Shown: positions 25,130 to 33,241, counted from the stretch's first letter. The stretch is 38,751 bases of DNA from Eubacterium sp. UBA3782 (GCA_002368795.1 DFFG01000064.1:47886-86636); one strand, 5' to 3'. The notes: generated by a model not told the origin, from the sequence alone. A program made the numbers and translations.

Positions 25130-27907
25130 TTACTTCAGATTCTCAAAGCCCTCTCGCCCGGAGAGGAGTGCTTTTCCTGCACCAAAGGCTGACTGAACCG
25201 TCTTTCTTCCGACCTCCTGAAGAACAGCCGGGATCAGATGCTCATAATCTGCTCCAAAGGCGGAATAGTCTCTGGTCAGATGGATCGCATCGAATTTACA
25301 CTGCACGGTACACAGGCCGCAGCCGATACAGATATTCGTATCGACACGGGCGGCTCCGCATTCCAGACAGCGGGATGCCTCGATGCGGACCTGCTCCTCA
25401 GTGAAGGGCAGGCGCTCATCTGCCATGGTCTTCGCCTTTGCCATATCGCGTCCCGGTACCTGACGGCGGAAGTTGTTGTAGCTGCCGATGATGAGATTAT
25501 CCTTGTCGATATAGCGGAAGTTATCCCTCTTTACTCGGCCAAGGGTCAGGCTGTGGCCCTTCCAGACAAAGCGGTGCAGGGAGTCTGCGCCTTCTTTTCC
25601 TGCAGCAATAGCATCGATCAGGAAACGCGGTCCTGTGTAAACGTCTCCGCCGACAAACACATCCGGCTCGGCCGTCTGGTATGTCCAGCTGTCCGCCTCT
25701 GCGCGTCCGCCTCTTCCGACGATAACCTTAGTATCTTTGAGCAGCTCGCCCCACTGAATCGACTGGCCGATGGCTGCAAGGACAGCACCGCACTCGATCT
25801 CCATGGTATCCTCTTCGTCATACTGCGGATCAAAGGCACCGGAGCTGTTCTTTACAGAAGTACATCTCTTCATCAGGATGGAGGTGACTTTGCCGTCCTC
25901 GACACGGATCTCCTTCGGTCCCCAGCCGCAGACCACGCGGATGCCTTCTGCCTCGGTCTCTTCCATTTCGTCTGCCGCTGCCGGCATCTCGTTTCTCTGC
26001 TCCAGACACAGCATCGTGATGGAGGATGCACCCTTGCGCAGAGCTGTCCTTGCCACATCCACGGCCACATTTCCGCCGCCAATGACAACGACCTTTTCCG
26101 GAAGATCATCCTGGGTATCGTTCGCCACATTCCGCAGGAAATCAATACCGGAGATCACATCCTTGCTTTCATCCTCGCCGGGCACGCCCAGCTTTCTGCC
26201 GCCCTGGGCGCCGATGGCTACATAGAAGCCTTCATATCCCTTCTCCCGCAGCTCCTGCAGCGTCACGTCCTTGCCGACCTCAATGCCGCAGCAGATCTCC
26301 ACACCGAGCTCCTTCAGAACCTCGACCTCGGCATTTACCACATCCTTTTCCAGACGGAAGGACGGAATGCCATAGACCATCATGCCGCCGGGAAGCTTTT
26401 CCTTTTCAAATACGGTGACCTGATGTCCAAGGACTGCCAGATAGTAAGCACAGGACAGGCCGGCCGGGCCGGAGCCGATGACAGCGATCCTGTGGCCTTT
26501 GTCAAATTTCTTCTTCGGAACAAAGCGCTTTTCGGGATCGAGCTCCAGCTGGGAGACAAACTTCTTGATCTCGTCGATGGCTACCGGCTCATCCACATCG
26601 CCTCTGGTACAGACCTGTTCACAGAAGCGGGCACAGACTGCACCGCAGACTGCGGGGAACGGGTTCTCTCTCTTGATGATCTCCAGCGCCTCATCGTACT
26701 TGCCCATGGCTGCTTTTTTGATGTAGCCCTGGACCGAGATATGTGCCGGACAGTTCGTCTTGCAGGGAGCCGTACCGGTCTCTTCTACAACATTCTTTCT
26801 GTCGGTGAGGAATGCGTTTCCCTTCCAGTTTTTGCTGGTAAACACCAGGGAATCTCCGGGTACAGGCTCATTTTTGATCTGGACCGGTACCTTCTGGCAG
26901 AGCTTCTCACCCAGGCGCACGGCATTCTGCGGGCAGATCTCCACGCAGGCACCGCAGGCCACGCAGTTCTTGGCACTGACATGGGCGCGATAGTTCGACG
27001 AAGACAGATTCGGGGACTGGGTATACCAGGAGGTCTTCAGCGCCATGCAGGTATCCCAGGCACAGTTACAGATAAAGACAGAGAAATCCGGTCCGTCGAT
27101 GTTGGAGAGCTGATGCACATAGCCAAGCTCCTCCGCATGCTTCAGGATGCTTTCGCACTCCTCTCTTGTGATCCTGCGGGCTTTTCCCGCCCGGATGACC
27201 GATTCCGCATGCTTTCCGATCTGGATGCACCACTCACCTCGCAGATCCGCAGTGCCCTCTCCAACCATCTCTCGAAGCTTTCTGCACTCGCACTCCGCAA
27301 CACCGATGGAGTCGCCTACCTTATCCAGCCAGTAGGAGATCTCCTCATATTTAACCTTTCTGGGCTCATTTTTGATGGCCGCTTCCACCGGGATCGCCCG
27401 CATCAGGGCATTGCCCATCGGCACAAAGCCAGAGATCTTTTTCTGCAGATCCAGCACGTAATTCAGGAATCCTGTTGCGGTCTCCGGATACCGGTCTGTC
27501 ATCTCGGTCGTCATGACCGTATTCTCCATGGCGCCCGGCGCAAATACCTGCAGGATCACCTTATCCACACCAGAGGTGTCACCCGGATCATTCCAGTACT
27601 CCAGCGGACCCGCATCGACCAGCTTTGCCACCATTTTTGCACAGTCCGCTACAGACATTTTCTGAAGCTTCGCCAGCTCATCCATGCTGTAGGTCTTGCG
27701 CAGCTTCATCTTCAGCAGAAAATCCACCATCGCATCATCCAGGATCCGGTCATAAAAAATATACTCCCAGGAGTCCTCTGTCGGATTGGGATTCAGCATA
27801 TTGATGTGCCTGACCAACCGCATCAGATTCTTTCTCGGTTTGGGATTGCTGTCCCAGTAAGCCTTCATGTTGGCCTTTTCGCCTTCTGTCCACACATGTT
27901 TGCCCAT
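25130..27907 (-). CDS. Multidomain Fe-S/FAD NAD(P)-dependent oxidoreductase (GltD-like core)
   Basis: The 925-residue protein has several parts in order. An N-terminal domain (1-300) has a Cys cluster (ECECRK near 205, WCIQIG near 227, ICNCAWDTC near 280) likely to hold an Fe-S centre. A ferredoxin motif CVACGACVEICP lies near 315-325. A glutamate-synthase-small-subunit-like part has CKTNCPAH near 382 and CGAVCARFCEQVC near 421. The FAD loop AVIGSGPAGLSCAYYLA lies near 475, the NAD(P) loop VVIGGGNVAVDVARTA near 607, and a C-terminal ferredoxin CIGCGLCTVQCKFDAIH near 860. Such proteins pass electrons between NAD(P)H and a low-potential acceptor. GGGAGG lies 6 bases before the ATG. No glutamate synthase large subunit is present, so GltD itself is unlikely. 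The substrate is unknown. Confidence 0.9.
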   Translation of the reverse strand: MGKHVWTEGEKANMKAYWDSNPKPRKNLMRLVRHINMLNPNPTEDSWEYIFYDRILDDAMVDFLLKMKLRKTYSMDELAKLQKMSVADCAKMVAKLVDAGPLEYWNDPGDTSGVDKVILQVFAPGAMENTVMTTEMTDRYPETATGFLNYVLDLQKKISGFVPMGNALMRAIPVEAAIKNEPRKVKYEEISYWLDKVGDSIGVAECECRKLREMVGEGTADLRGEWCIQIGKHAESVIRAGKARRITREECESILKHAEELGYVHQLSNIDGPDFSVFICNCAWDTCMALKTSWYTQSPNLSSSNYRAHVSAKNCVACGACVEICPQNAVRLGEKLCQKVPVQIKNEPVPGDSLVFTSKNWKGNAFLTDRKNVVEETGTAPCKTNCPAHISVQGYIKKAAMGKYDEALEIIKRENPFPAVCGAVCARFCEQVCTRGDVDEPVAIDEIKKFVSQLELDPEKRFVPKKKFDKGHRIAVIGSGPAGLSCAYYLAVLGHQVTVFEKEKLPGGMMVYGIPSFRLEKDVVNAEVEVLKELGVEICCGIEVGKDVTLQELREKGYEGFYVAIGAQGGRKLGVPGEDESKDVISGIDFLRNVANDTQDDLPEKVVVIGGGNVAVDVARTALRKGASSITMLCLEQRNEMPAAADEMEETEAEGIRVVCGWGPKEIRVEDGKVTSILMKRCTSVKNSSGAFDPQYDEEDTMEIECGAVLAAIGQSIQWGELLKDTKVIVGRGGRAEADSWTYQTAEPDVFVGGDVYTGPRFLIDAIAAGKEGADSLHRFVWKGHSLTLGRVKRDNFRYIDKDNLIIGSYNNFRRQVPGRDMAKAKTMADERLPFTEEQVRIEASRCLECGAARVDTNICIGCGLCTVQCKFDAIHLTRDYSAFGADYEHLIPAVLQEVGRKTVQSAFGAGKALLSGREGFENLK

Positions 27908-27925
27908 ACAAAACCTCCCTTTACA

Positions 27926-28054
27926 GTTCAGATCTTATCTAGCCGCATTTTCTTTATTGTTGAGATCTTCCCCAGCCGCATTTTTATACTGTTGAGATCT
28001 TCTCCAGATGCATTTTCTTTATTGTTGAGATCTTCTCCAGCTGCATTTTATGAA
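27926..28054. repeat. Four tandem 32-33 bp repeats in a divergent promoter region
   Basis: Units start at 27926, 27959, 27991 and 28024 with GTTSAGATCTTMYCYAG, followed by CHGCATTTT and an AT-rich stretch. Each holds a palindromic AGATCT. The spacing is close to three DNA helical turns, so equivalent sites face the same side. They lie 19 bp before the oxidoreductase ATG and 185 bp before the divergent TetR gene. There are no unique spacers. They may be operator copies. Confidence 0.8.
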
Positions 28055-28238
28055 AGCATCGTCAGAAGCCGGTTAATGATCATTTCGCCTTTTGTGTTCC
28101 CTGCTCATTTTACATTCTACGATGATTTCTTCCTCTTTTACTATAAAAAAATGTGTGGTATCATTGTGGTACTTTTTATGGCATTTTTATTTTTGTGAGA
28201 CTTTTTCTTCTAAAGGTCTCACGTATTTGGAGGCTGCC

Positions 28239-28790
28239 ATGGCTGCAAAAGACCGGACCAGAAAGGCGATCGTTGACGCCTTCAATCAGCTGATCGCCCG
28301 GAAAACTTTTAACAGCATAACCGTATCCATGATCTGTGAAACGGCTGACATCGGGAAAGCGACCTTTTACCGCTATTTCAAGGACAAATATGCGGTTATG
28401 AATGACAATTATGCAGTACTTCTCCAGACCTGCGCCCGCGATCCATCCGTACACGGATACCGCGATCTGTTTTTTCTGATGCTCACACAGGCCCATGCAG
28501 ATTTCTGGAACTCCGTACGAAACTCCTTTGACTCGGACGGTTATAATTCGCTGGAGAACTTTATCGCCAAGCATTCCTTTGCCTTTGCAGAGGAGGTTAC
28601 AAAGAAAAACCGGGGCGGCAGGGGGCTTTCCGATGAGGAACGGCTGCAGCTGGAGGTCTTTACCACCGGCATCGCTGCCATGTTCCGCTCCTGGACCTAC
28701 CACCGCTACAGCCTTACCCCCGGTCAGGCTGCCGATGCGATCTATGCCTGCATGCCGCCGGATCTGCGTGGCTGCCGGCTCGATCTGTAA
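28239..28790 (+). CDS. TetR/AcrR-family regulator
   Basis: The 183-residue protein has an N-terminal TetR domain: KAIVDAFNQLIARKTFNSIT, then VSMICETADIGKATFYRYFK and DKYAVM (residues about 8-53). The KATFYRYFKDK recognition helix is very clear. The C-terminal domain is helical, with no recognised ligand motif. The frame is open upstream to 28092, but the ATG at 28239 has GGAGG 5 bases before it and fits the usual short N-terminus. It is divergent from the oxidoreductase gene, with four 33-bp repeats between. This is the common layout for a regulator controlling its neighbour. A TGGTATCAT (about 28156) could be its extended -10. Confidence 0.92.
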   Translation: MAAKDRTRKAIVDAFNQLIARKTFNSITVSMICETADIGKATFYRYFKDKYAVMNDNYAVLLQTCARDPSVHGYRDLFFLMLTQAHADFWNSVRNSFDSDGYNSLENFIAKHSFAFAEEVTKKNRGGRGLSDEERLQLEVFTTGIAAMFRSWTYHRYSLTPGQAADAIYACMPPDLRGCRLDL

Positions 28791-28794
28791 GCCG

Positions 28795-28915
28795 GGTCCG
28801 GGCATCGAGCGCATCCTTGGGAAAACGCAGCTGGCGTATTCTTGTGGCGCTTCGCCATGCGGCCTTACCACGTATGCTCTTACCGGGCAGGTCCCAGCCA
28901 AAATATGCTGAAGCC
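28795..28915. ncRNA. Candidate structured RNA of unknown class
   Basis: Between the TetR stop and the next promoter is about 120 bp with nested pairing. On the plus strand GGGC, AGCGCAT and TTGG (28798-28822) pair in order with CCAA, ATATGCT and GCCC (28898-28916), with one mismatch and a G-U pair. Inside are GCTGG/CCAGC, GCGTA/TATGC and the hairpin TGGCG-CTT-CGCCA. A long interrupted stem with a small apical hairpin recalls 6S RNA, but I cannot match a conserved 6S motif. Neither strand shows a T-run, and the strand is uncertain. It could instead be a repeat or a 3' untranslated structure. Confidence 0.3.
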
Positions 28916-28925
28916 CCACATATCC

Positions 28926-28966
28926 TGTTATAATCGCACAGCCCGTTCATTAAGAACTTATTGTTC
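28926..28966 (+). promoter_or_regulatory. Extended -10 promoter with adjacent three-half-site element
   Basis: TGTTATAAT (perfect TATAAT at 28929-28934 with TG extension) lies about 65 bases before the DUF2232 gene. Directly downstream, GTTC-ATTAA-GAAC-TTATT-GTTC (28945-28966) places three alternating half-sites at 9-bp steps, overlapping the expected transcription start. This looks like a repressor site. No convincing -35 is seen. Confidence 0.6.
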
Positions 28967-28998
28967 ATAAAAAATTTTTTCTCAGAGGAGGAACGGCC

Positions 28999-29967
28999 AT
29001 GACCGATTCTTTTCACGATCCTGCAAACGGCAGACGCAAGGATTCCGGCGCCCTGGTAATTACGACCGGCGCCATGATCCTGGCAGTTTTTGCCCTTCTT
29101 CTGCTGCTCAACCGCCAGACCGGCGGCTTCTTCGAAGAGTTTTTTATCTACGCCCTTCCGATCCCTATGGTCATCTATGTCACAAAATTTGGCTGGCGGA
29201 ACGGACTTATGGTTTTTGTCGGCATGACGATCTTTGCCTTCCTGTTTGGCACCTTCTCGGCCATCTTTTATGCCGTGAGCGCCGGTCTTCTGGGCATCGT
29301 CCTGGGTACCTGCTTTAACCGTCAGTACGATATGACCAAAACTCTGATCCTCAGCATGGTCCTTGGTGCCGTCTTCAGTGTCCTCAGCTCCGTCGTTCTG
29401 GCCAGCCTGTTCGGCTATGATGTGGCGCTTCAGGTCGATGAGATGCAAAATATGATGAACCAGGTGATCAGCTCCTCGGGCCTGCCGGATACCACGGCTC
29501 TCATGAACGTCTTTAACCGTGGATTCCTTACGCAGATGTTTATCATCTCCATGACCATCTATGGCCTGATCGACGGCTTTATCGTCTATCAGCTCAGCAT
29601 CCTGATCCTAAAGCGGCTGCGCTTCCAGGTGCCGCCGGCTGTGCGGATCACGGAGATCTACCCGCCTGCATTTACCGGATTTCTGGCGCTGGCTGCCTTT
29701 CTTTTTGGAAACTACGTCATCTCCGCAGGCAATCCAACCCCTGTCCCGACCGGTCTGATCCAGGGGCTTTGGGCAACGGGCTATCTGTACCTGCTGATCT
29801 TCGGGATCATCGCCTTTTGCCTGTTCCTGTATACTGACTTTACCAGAAACCGCCTGCTGATCGGCATTCTTGCCGTCGTGGCCTCTCTTATCCTTGCTCA
29901 GATCCTGGTCTATGTCGGTTTTGGCTACATCAGTCTGGGCCTGCACAAAAAAATACTGGAGGACTAA
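28999..29967 (+). CDS. DUF2232 (YybS-like) membrane protein
   Basis: The 322-residue protein has about eight hydrophobic segments, beginning ALVITTGAMILAVFALLLLL (residues about 18-37) and ending LLIGILAVVASLILAQILVY. The motif PIPMVIYVTKFGWRNGL near 55 and a central soluble segment (about 150-175) fit the DUF2232 family, to which Bacillus YybS belongs. Members often resemble the membrane S-component of vitamin transporters, but the function is not established. GGAGG lies 8 bases before the ATG. It stands alone on its strand and converges with the racemase gene 56 bp away. Confidence 0.85.
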   Translation: MTDSFHDPANGRRKDSGALVITTGAMILAVFALLLLLNRQTGGFFEEFFIYALPIPMVIYVTKFGWRNGLMVFVGMTIFAFLFGTFSAIFYAVSAGLLGIVLGTCFNRQYDMTKTLILSMVLGAVFSVLSSVVLASLFGYDVALQVDEMQNMMNQVISSSGLPDTTALMNVFNRGFLTQMFIISMTIYGLIDGFIVYQLSILILKRLRFQVPPAVRITEIYPPAFTGFLALAAFLFGNYVISAGNPTPVPTGLIQGLWATGYLYLLIFGIIAFCLFLYTDFTRNRLLIGILAVVASLILAQILVYVGFGYISLGLHKKILED

Positions 29968-30023
29968 AGCCGCACACCAGGCGGTTCTGTTCTCCAGCAT
30001 ATCATTTACTATTGTCGTTTTTT

Positions 30024-30800
30024 TCAATCAATTTCAGCAAAGGCATGGCGGATGATCCGGACATTTCCTGTCAGGTGCAGCGCACCGTCTCCGTCAGCCT
30101 CGATCGTAAGGACGCCGCCCTTCTGCCGCAGAGAAAGCAGGATGGGACGTCCTTTCTTTTCTGCCAGATAGGCGCCGACCGCCGTCGTCCCGCTGGCGCA
30201 GGAGTTTTCCCAGCAGAGAGTCCCCGCAGCCGGCACATATACCAGCGGACGAAGACTTGTCTCCGCTCTGTCCAGAAACATCAGGCCAAGGGCATCAGCA
30301 CCCAGATCACGGCACCAGATCGGCGCCAGTTTTTCCGCCTCATCTGTCTCCATTTCTTTTTCAAGAATTACATGCGTGATCCCCTCAAACCGGACCAGCG
30401 GACACGGGCCCGCTCCTGCCAGCTCTGCACAGTCAACAGATGCCGGAGACGGCATTTCCACCGTTCCTCTCCAGCTGCCATCCTCCATGGATGCGACACG
30501 AACCTGTACCGGACGCGCTGCACCGGAGACCTGCAGGGAGATCTGGTCCTCTGTCTTGCCCGCCAGATATGCGGCGATCACTGCAGCGCTCATGGACGCA
30601 TTTCCGCAGAACTCTCCGCCTGCCATGCGCAGGGACGGATGGGCAGTGTCTTCCCCAGTGAGAAAACCGACCTGCTCTGTTCCCGGTTCAAGTTCCATCA
30701 ATCGCGCGGCGATCCGCGGCTGATCCCCGGGATCCACGGGGGTATCCGCAAGTATCGTCATGTTCCCGGTGGGATCCAGAACATAATACCCGATCCTCAT
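30024..30800 (-). CDS. DapF-like amino acid racemase/epimerase
   Basis: The 258-residue protein has the two-fold DapF fold signature. One catalytic Cys lies in AGGEFCGNASMSAA (Cys65) and its partner in CWENSCASGTTAVGA (Cys201); these act as the two-base, cofactor-free racemisation pair. The first motif departs from housekeeping diaminopimelate epimerase and is closer to the DapF-like racemases, a group that includes the histidine racemase CntK of staphylopine synthesis. Its ATG overlaps the ABC ATPase stop (ATGA at 30797-30800), so translation is coupled with an amino-acid importer. No metallophore synthase genes are nearby. It is best read as a racemase for the imported amino acid; the substrate is inferred. 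Confidence 0.82.
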   Translation of the reverse strand: MRIGYYVLDPTGNMTILADTPVDPGDQPRIAARLMELEPGTEQVGFLTGEDTAHPSLRMAGGEFCGNASMSAAVIAAYLAGKTEDQISLQVSGAARPVQVRVASMEDGSWRGTVEMPSPASVDCAELAGAGPCPLVRFEGITHVILEKEMETDEAEKLAPIWCRDLGADALGLMFLDRAETSLRPLVYVPAAGTLCWENSCASGTTAVGAYLAEKKGRPILLSLRQKGGVLTIEADGDGALHLTGNVRIIRHAFAEID

Positions 30801-31555
30801 TGCTGATAATTGCGCAGGAAAAGCTTTGTGCGCTCCTGTGTGGGCGAGCCAAATACCATCTCGGGATCGCCCTGCTCAACGATGACACCCTTATCCATAA
30901 AGATGACCCTGTTGCTGACGGCACGGGCGAACGCCATCTCGTGGGTAACGACCACCATGGTCATCTTTTCCTCTGCCAGCTGCCGGATGACCTTGAGGAC
31001 CTCTCCGGTCAGCTCAGGGTCCAGCGCACTGGTCGGCTCGTCAAAAAACAGGATCGCCGGCTTCATGGCCAGCGCTCTGGCGATCGCTACCCGCTGCTGC
31101 TGACCTCCGGAAAGCTGGCAGGGATAATAATCCGCCCGGTTTTCCAGGTCCATCTTGCGGAGAAGCTCCATCGCCTCTTCTCTCACTTCGTCCTTCGGCC
31201 GCTTCTGCACATGTACAGGAGCATCCATAACATTTTTCAGTACGGAATAATGTGGAAACAGGTTGAACTGCTGGAACACCAGCCCGAAATACCGTTTGAT
31301 CTGGGCCAGCTCATTTTTTCCCACATATACCGCAGTGCCTGCACTTCCGGTGGTGACCGCCGCCTGATCCATGTAGCGGATATCGCCGGCATCGATGGTC
31401 TCCAGGAAGGTGGCACAGCGCAGCAGCGTACTTTTTCCGGATCCGCTCGGACCTATCACGCTGACGACCTCGCCGGCGTCGACGTGCATGCTGATATCCT
31501 TGAGCACCTCATGCTCTCCAAAGGTCTTGCGGATATTATTCATCTGTAAGATCAT
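30797..31555 (-). CDS. Polar amino acid ABC transporter, ATP-binding protein
   Basis: The 252-residue ATPase powers import by the neighbouring permease and binding protein. All motifs are present: Walker A GPSGSGKST near 31, Q-loop VFQQFNLFPH, signature LSGGQQQRV, Walker B ILFFDEPTSALDP and H-loop VVVTHEM. It groups by pattern with GlnQ/HisP-type ATPases. A less common insert of about 15 residues (AAVTTGSAGTAVYVGK) lies between Walker A and the Q-loop. The ATG at 31555 has AGGAGG about 8 bases upstream; the frame extends further without a ribosome site. It is 13 bp after the permease and overlaps the racemase gene by 4 bp. Confidence 0.96.
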   Translation of the reverse strand: MILQMNNIRKTFGEHEVLKDISMHVDAGEVVSVIGPSGSGKSTLLRCATFLETIDAGDIRYMDQAAVTTGSAGTAVYVGKNELAQIKRYFGLVFQQFNLFPHYSVLKNVMDAPVHVQKRPKDEVREEAMELLRKMDLENRADYYPCQLSGGQQQRVAIARALAMKPAILFFDEPTSALDPELTGEVLKVIRQLAEEKMTMVVVTHEMAFARAVSNRVIFMDKGVIVEQGDPEMVFGSPTQERTKLFLRNYQQ

Positions 31556-31568
31556 GCCATCTCCTCCT

Positions 31569-32216
31569 TTAGCTGTAATAATCAAATGCCTTCTCGATCC
31601 GCTCCATCGCAAAAGCAACAGCGTAATTCGCGATAAAATAGAATACGCCGGCGATCACAAAGGGCATAAAGGAGGTCTGAGAAGCTGCGATCTGCTTGGC
31701 CAGTGAGAACATCTCATTGTAGGCAAGGGTGAACGCCAGTGACGTATCCTTGACCAGGGTAATGATCTCATTTGTAACGGAGGGAAGGATCATCTTGATG
31801 ACCTGCGGCAGTATGATCTTGAAAAAGGTCTGGACGGAATTGTAGCCCAGGACCTCCGCCGCTTCATACTGCCCCTGCGGGATCGCCTCGATGCCGCCGC
31901 GGTAGATCTCGGCAAAATACGCAGCATAATTCATCGAGAAACCGATGATGATCGCCGCGAACCGGTAGCCGCGGATCGGCAGGCCAAACAGGTAATACGG
32001 ACCGAAATACCACATCAGAAGCTGAAGCATCAGGGGCGTTCCGCGCATGATGGCGATATAGATCTTGGTGATCGCCCGCACCAGCCCGAAGCGGGAACGG
32101 CGCAGGAACATGACGACCATGCCAAGAGGCATGGAAAACAGAATGGTCAGGAAAAAGATCGCGCACGTCCGCAGCATACCCCAGGACATAGTCGCAAGCA
32201 TCGTAGACAGGCTCAT
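31569..32216 (-). CDS. Polar amino acid ABC transporter, permease
   Basis: The 215-residue membrane protein has about five transmembrane segments. Its EAA loop, IYRGGIEAIPQGQYEAAEVL and GYNSVQTFFKIILPQ, is typical of HisM/HisQ/GlnP-type permeases and contacts the ATPase. N-terminal RGTPLMLQLL is another family mark. Only one permease gene is present, so the channel is probably a homodimer. GGAG lies 7 bases before the ATG. It lies 118 bp after the binding-protein gene, across a hairpin, and 13 bp before the ATPase gene. Confidence 0.95.
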   Translation of the reverse strand: MSLSTMLATMSWGMLRTCAIFFLTILFSMPLGMVVMFLRRSRFGLVRAITKIYIAIMRGTPLMLQLLMWYFGPYYLFGLPIRGYRFAAIIIGFSMNYAAYFAEIYRGGIEAIPQGQYEAAEVLGYNSVQTFFKIILPQVIKMILPSVTNEIITLVKDTSLAFTLAYNEMFSLAKQIAASQTSFMPFVIAGVFYFIANYAVAFAMERIEKAFDYYS

Positions 32217-32239
32217 TTAGCATCTCCTCATAAAAGGAA

Positions 32240-32275
32240 GGAAGCAGGGGACCGGCTCTCCGGTCCGACGCTTCC
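32240..32275 (-). terminator. Intercistronic hairpin between binding-protein and permease genes
   Basis: GGAAGC ... GACCGG-CTCT-CCGGTC ... GCTTCC forms a two-part stem (32240-32275), followed on the minus strand by TTCCTTTTATG. Placed inside the operon after the binding-protein gene, it probably causes partial termination or protects the upstream mRNA. Either would make more binding protein than permease, a common arrangement in ABC import operons. Confidence 0.65.
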
Positions 32276-32334
32276 TTTTCATTTTTCAGAATCTCATCCG
32301 TCTATCCCTGCCGCGCAGGCGGCTTTTGGAAGAC

Positions 32335-33192
32335 TTATTCGCCGCTGCTGATCAGGTAGGTACCTGCAGTCATGTCGATGGCGATGGCATCGATCGCGCC
32401 GGCCTTCAGATCATTGTAGGCGATGGTGTAGGTCTCATATACCTTCAGATCTGCGAACGTAGCAGCCAGATCTGCCTGGGAATCCTCCAGCATTTCATAA
32501 GCTGAGGTAGCCGTCTGTACACCCACGACCTTGCCGGCAAGATCTGCCAGTGTGTTGATGTCAGAATCAGCAGGAACCAGGATACCCTGGGTATTGTTGG
32601 AATAGGTAACGCCCCAGGTATAGTCATCCTCGCGGCCTTCCTTGGTAAATCCGGACCAGATACAATCGCAGCTGCCTGCGTTCAGCTCCATGTCCTTGGC
32701 ATCCCAGTTGAAGGGAACAGCCTCGTAACCCCAGCCAAGGTACTCACATACCGCCTGGCAGAGCTCAACGTCAAAACCACCGACGGAGCCGTCATCCTGC
32801 AGATAGGAGTACGGCGGATAGTCCAGGTCAAAGCCGTGCTTGAAGGTGTAGCTGCTGTCGCCGGAGCCCTCTGCCGGAAGCGCAGACTCATCGATATCCT
32901 CAGCGCTCAGGCACAGGTAATCCTTGATATCCGGATACTTTTCACCGATCGCATCATAGGTGCCATTCAGTACAAGGGCCTGTACAGCTCCGCTGACGGT
33001 CTGTGCCAGCTCCTCCTCTCCCTTGCGGAAGCCGATCGCGTAGGATTCCACGCCAAGGGTCTCGTCCAGGAAACGGAATGCCGGTGCATCAGCTGTTTCA
33101 GCTGCAGCGCTGTCTGCCGGGGCATCGCCACAGCCTGCAAAGGATGCAGCCAGCATTGCTGCCGTCATCATAAGCGCAAAAAATCTTTTCAT
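32335..33192 (-). CDS. Amino acid ABC transporter binding lipoprotein, apparently circularly permuted
   Basis: The 285-residue protein has a lipoprotein signal (lipobox SFAGC, lipidated Cys21), so it sits on the outer face of the membrane. Residues 39-95 (FRFLDETLGVESYAIGFRKG through AIGEKYPD) read like the usual last segment of this binding-protein family. A linker (96-114) follows. Residues 115-285 then read as the usual first part: FKHGFDLDYPPYSYL, VGGFDVELCQAV, CIWSGFTKEGREDDYTW with the carboxylate-binding Arg, and VVGVQTATSAYEML. The protein stops at AIDMTAGTYLISSGE, just where the moved segment normally begins. No copy of it lies downstream. CGGAGG precedes the ATG. Family identity is strong, and the permuted order is read directly from the sequence. 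Confidence 0.9.
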   Translation of the reverse strand: MKRFFALMMTAAMLAASFAGCGDAPADSAAAETADAPAFRFLDETLGVESYAIGFRKGEEELAQTVSGAVQALVLNGTYDAIGEKYPDIKDYLCLSAEDIDESALPAEGSGDSSYTFKHGFDLDYPPYSYLQDDGSVGGFDVELCQAVCEYLGWGYEAVPFNWDAKDMELNAGSCDCIWSGFTKEGREDDYTWGVTYSNNTQGILVPADSDINTLADLAGKVVGVQTATSAYEMLEDSQADLAATFADLKVYETYTIAYNDLKAGAIDAIAIDMTAGTYLISSGE

Positions 33193-33241
33193 AATTATAA
33201 ATCCTCCGTATTGCGTTCACATGCGTTGATAAGCAAGTAAC

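Noticed and set aside
27926..28054. CRISPR array
   Set aside because: Repeats are directly adjacent with no unique spacers, and no cas gene is present. The same holds for 12008-12200 and 37141-37480.
25238..28198. A 986-codon open frame on the plus strand
   Set aside because: It is opposite the oxidoreductase gene, whose Fe-S, FAD and NAD motifs are unmistakable. The plus frame has no recognisable domain or ribosome site.
32335..33192. Frameshift or truncation as the cause of the odd binding-protein layout
   Set aside because: The frame is continuous, with a normal signal peptide, linkers at both joints and a clean stop. A truncated gene would lack the C-terminal block, but it is present at the front.
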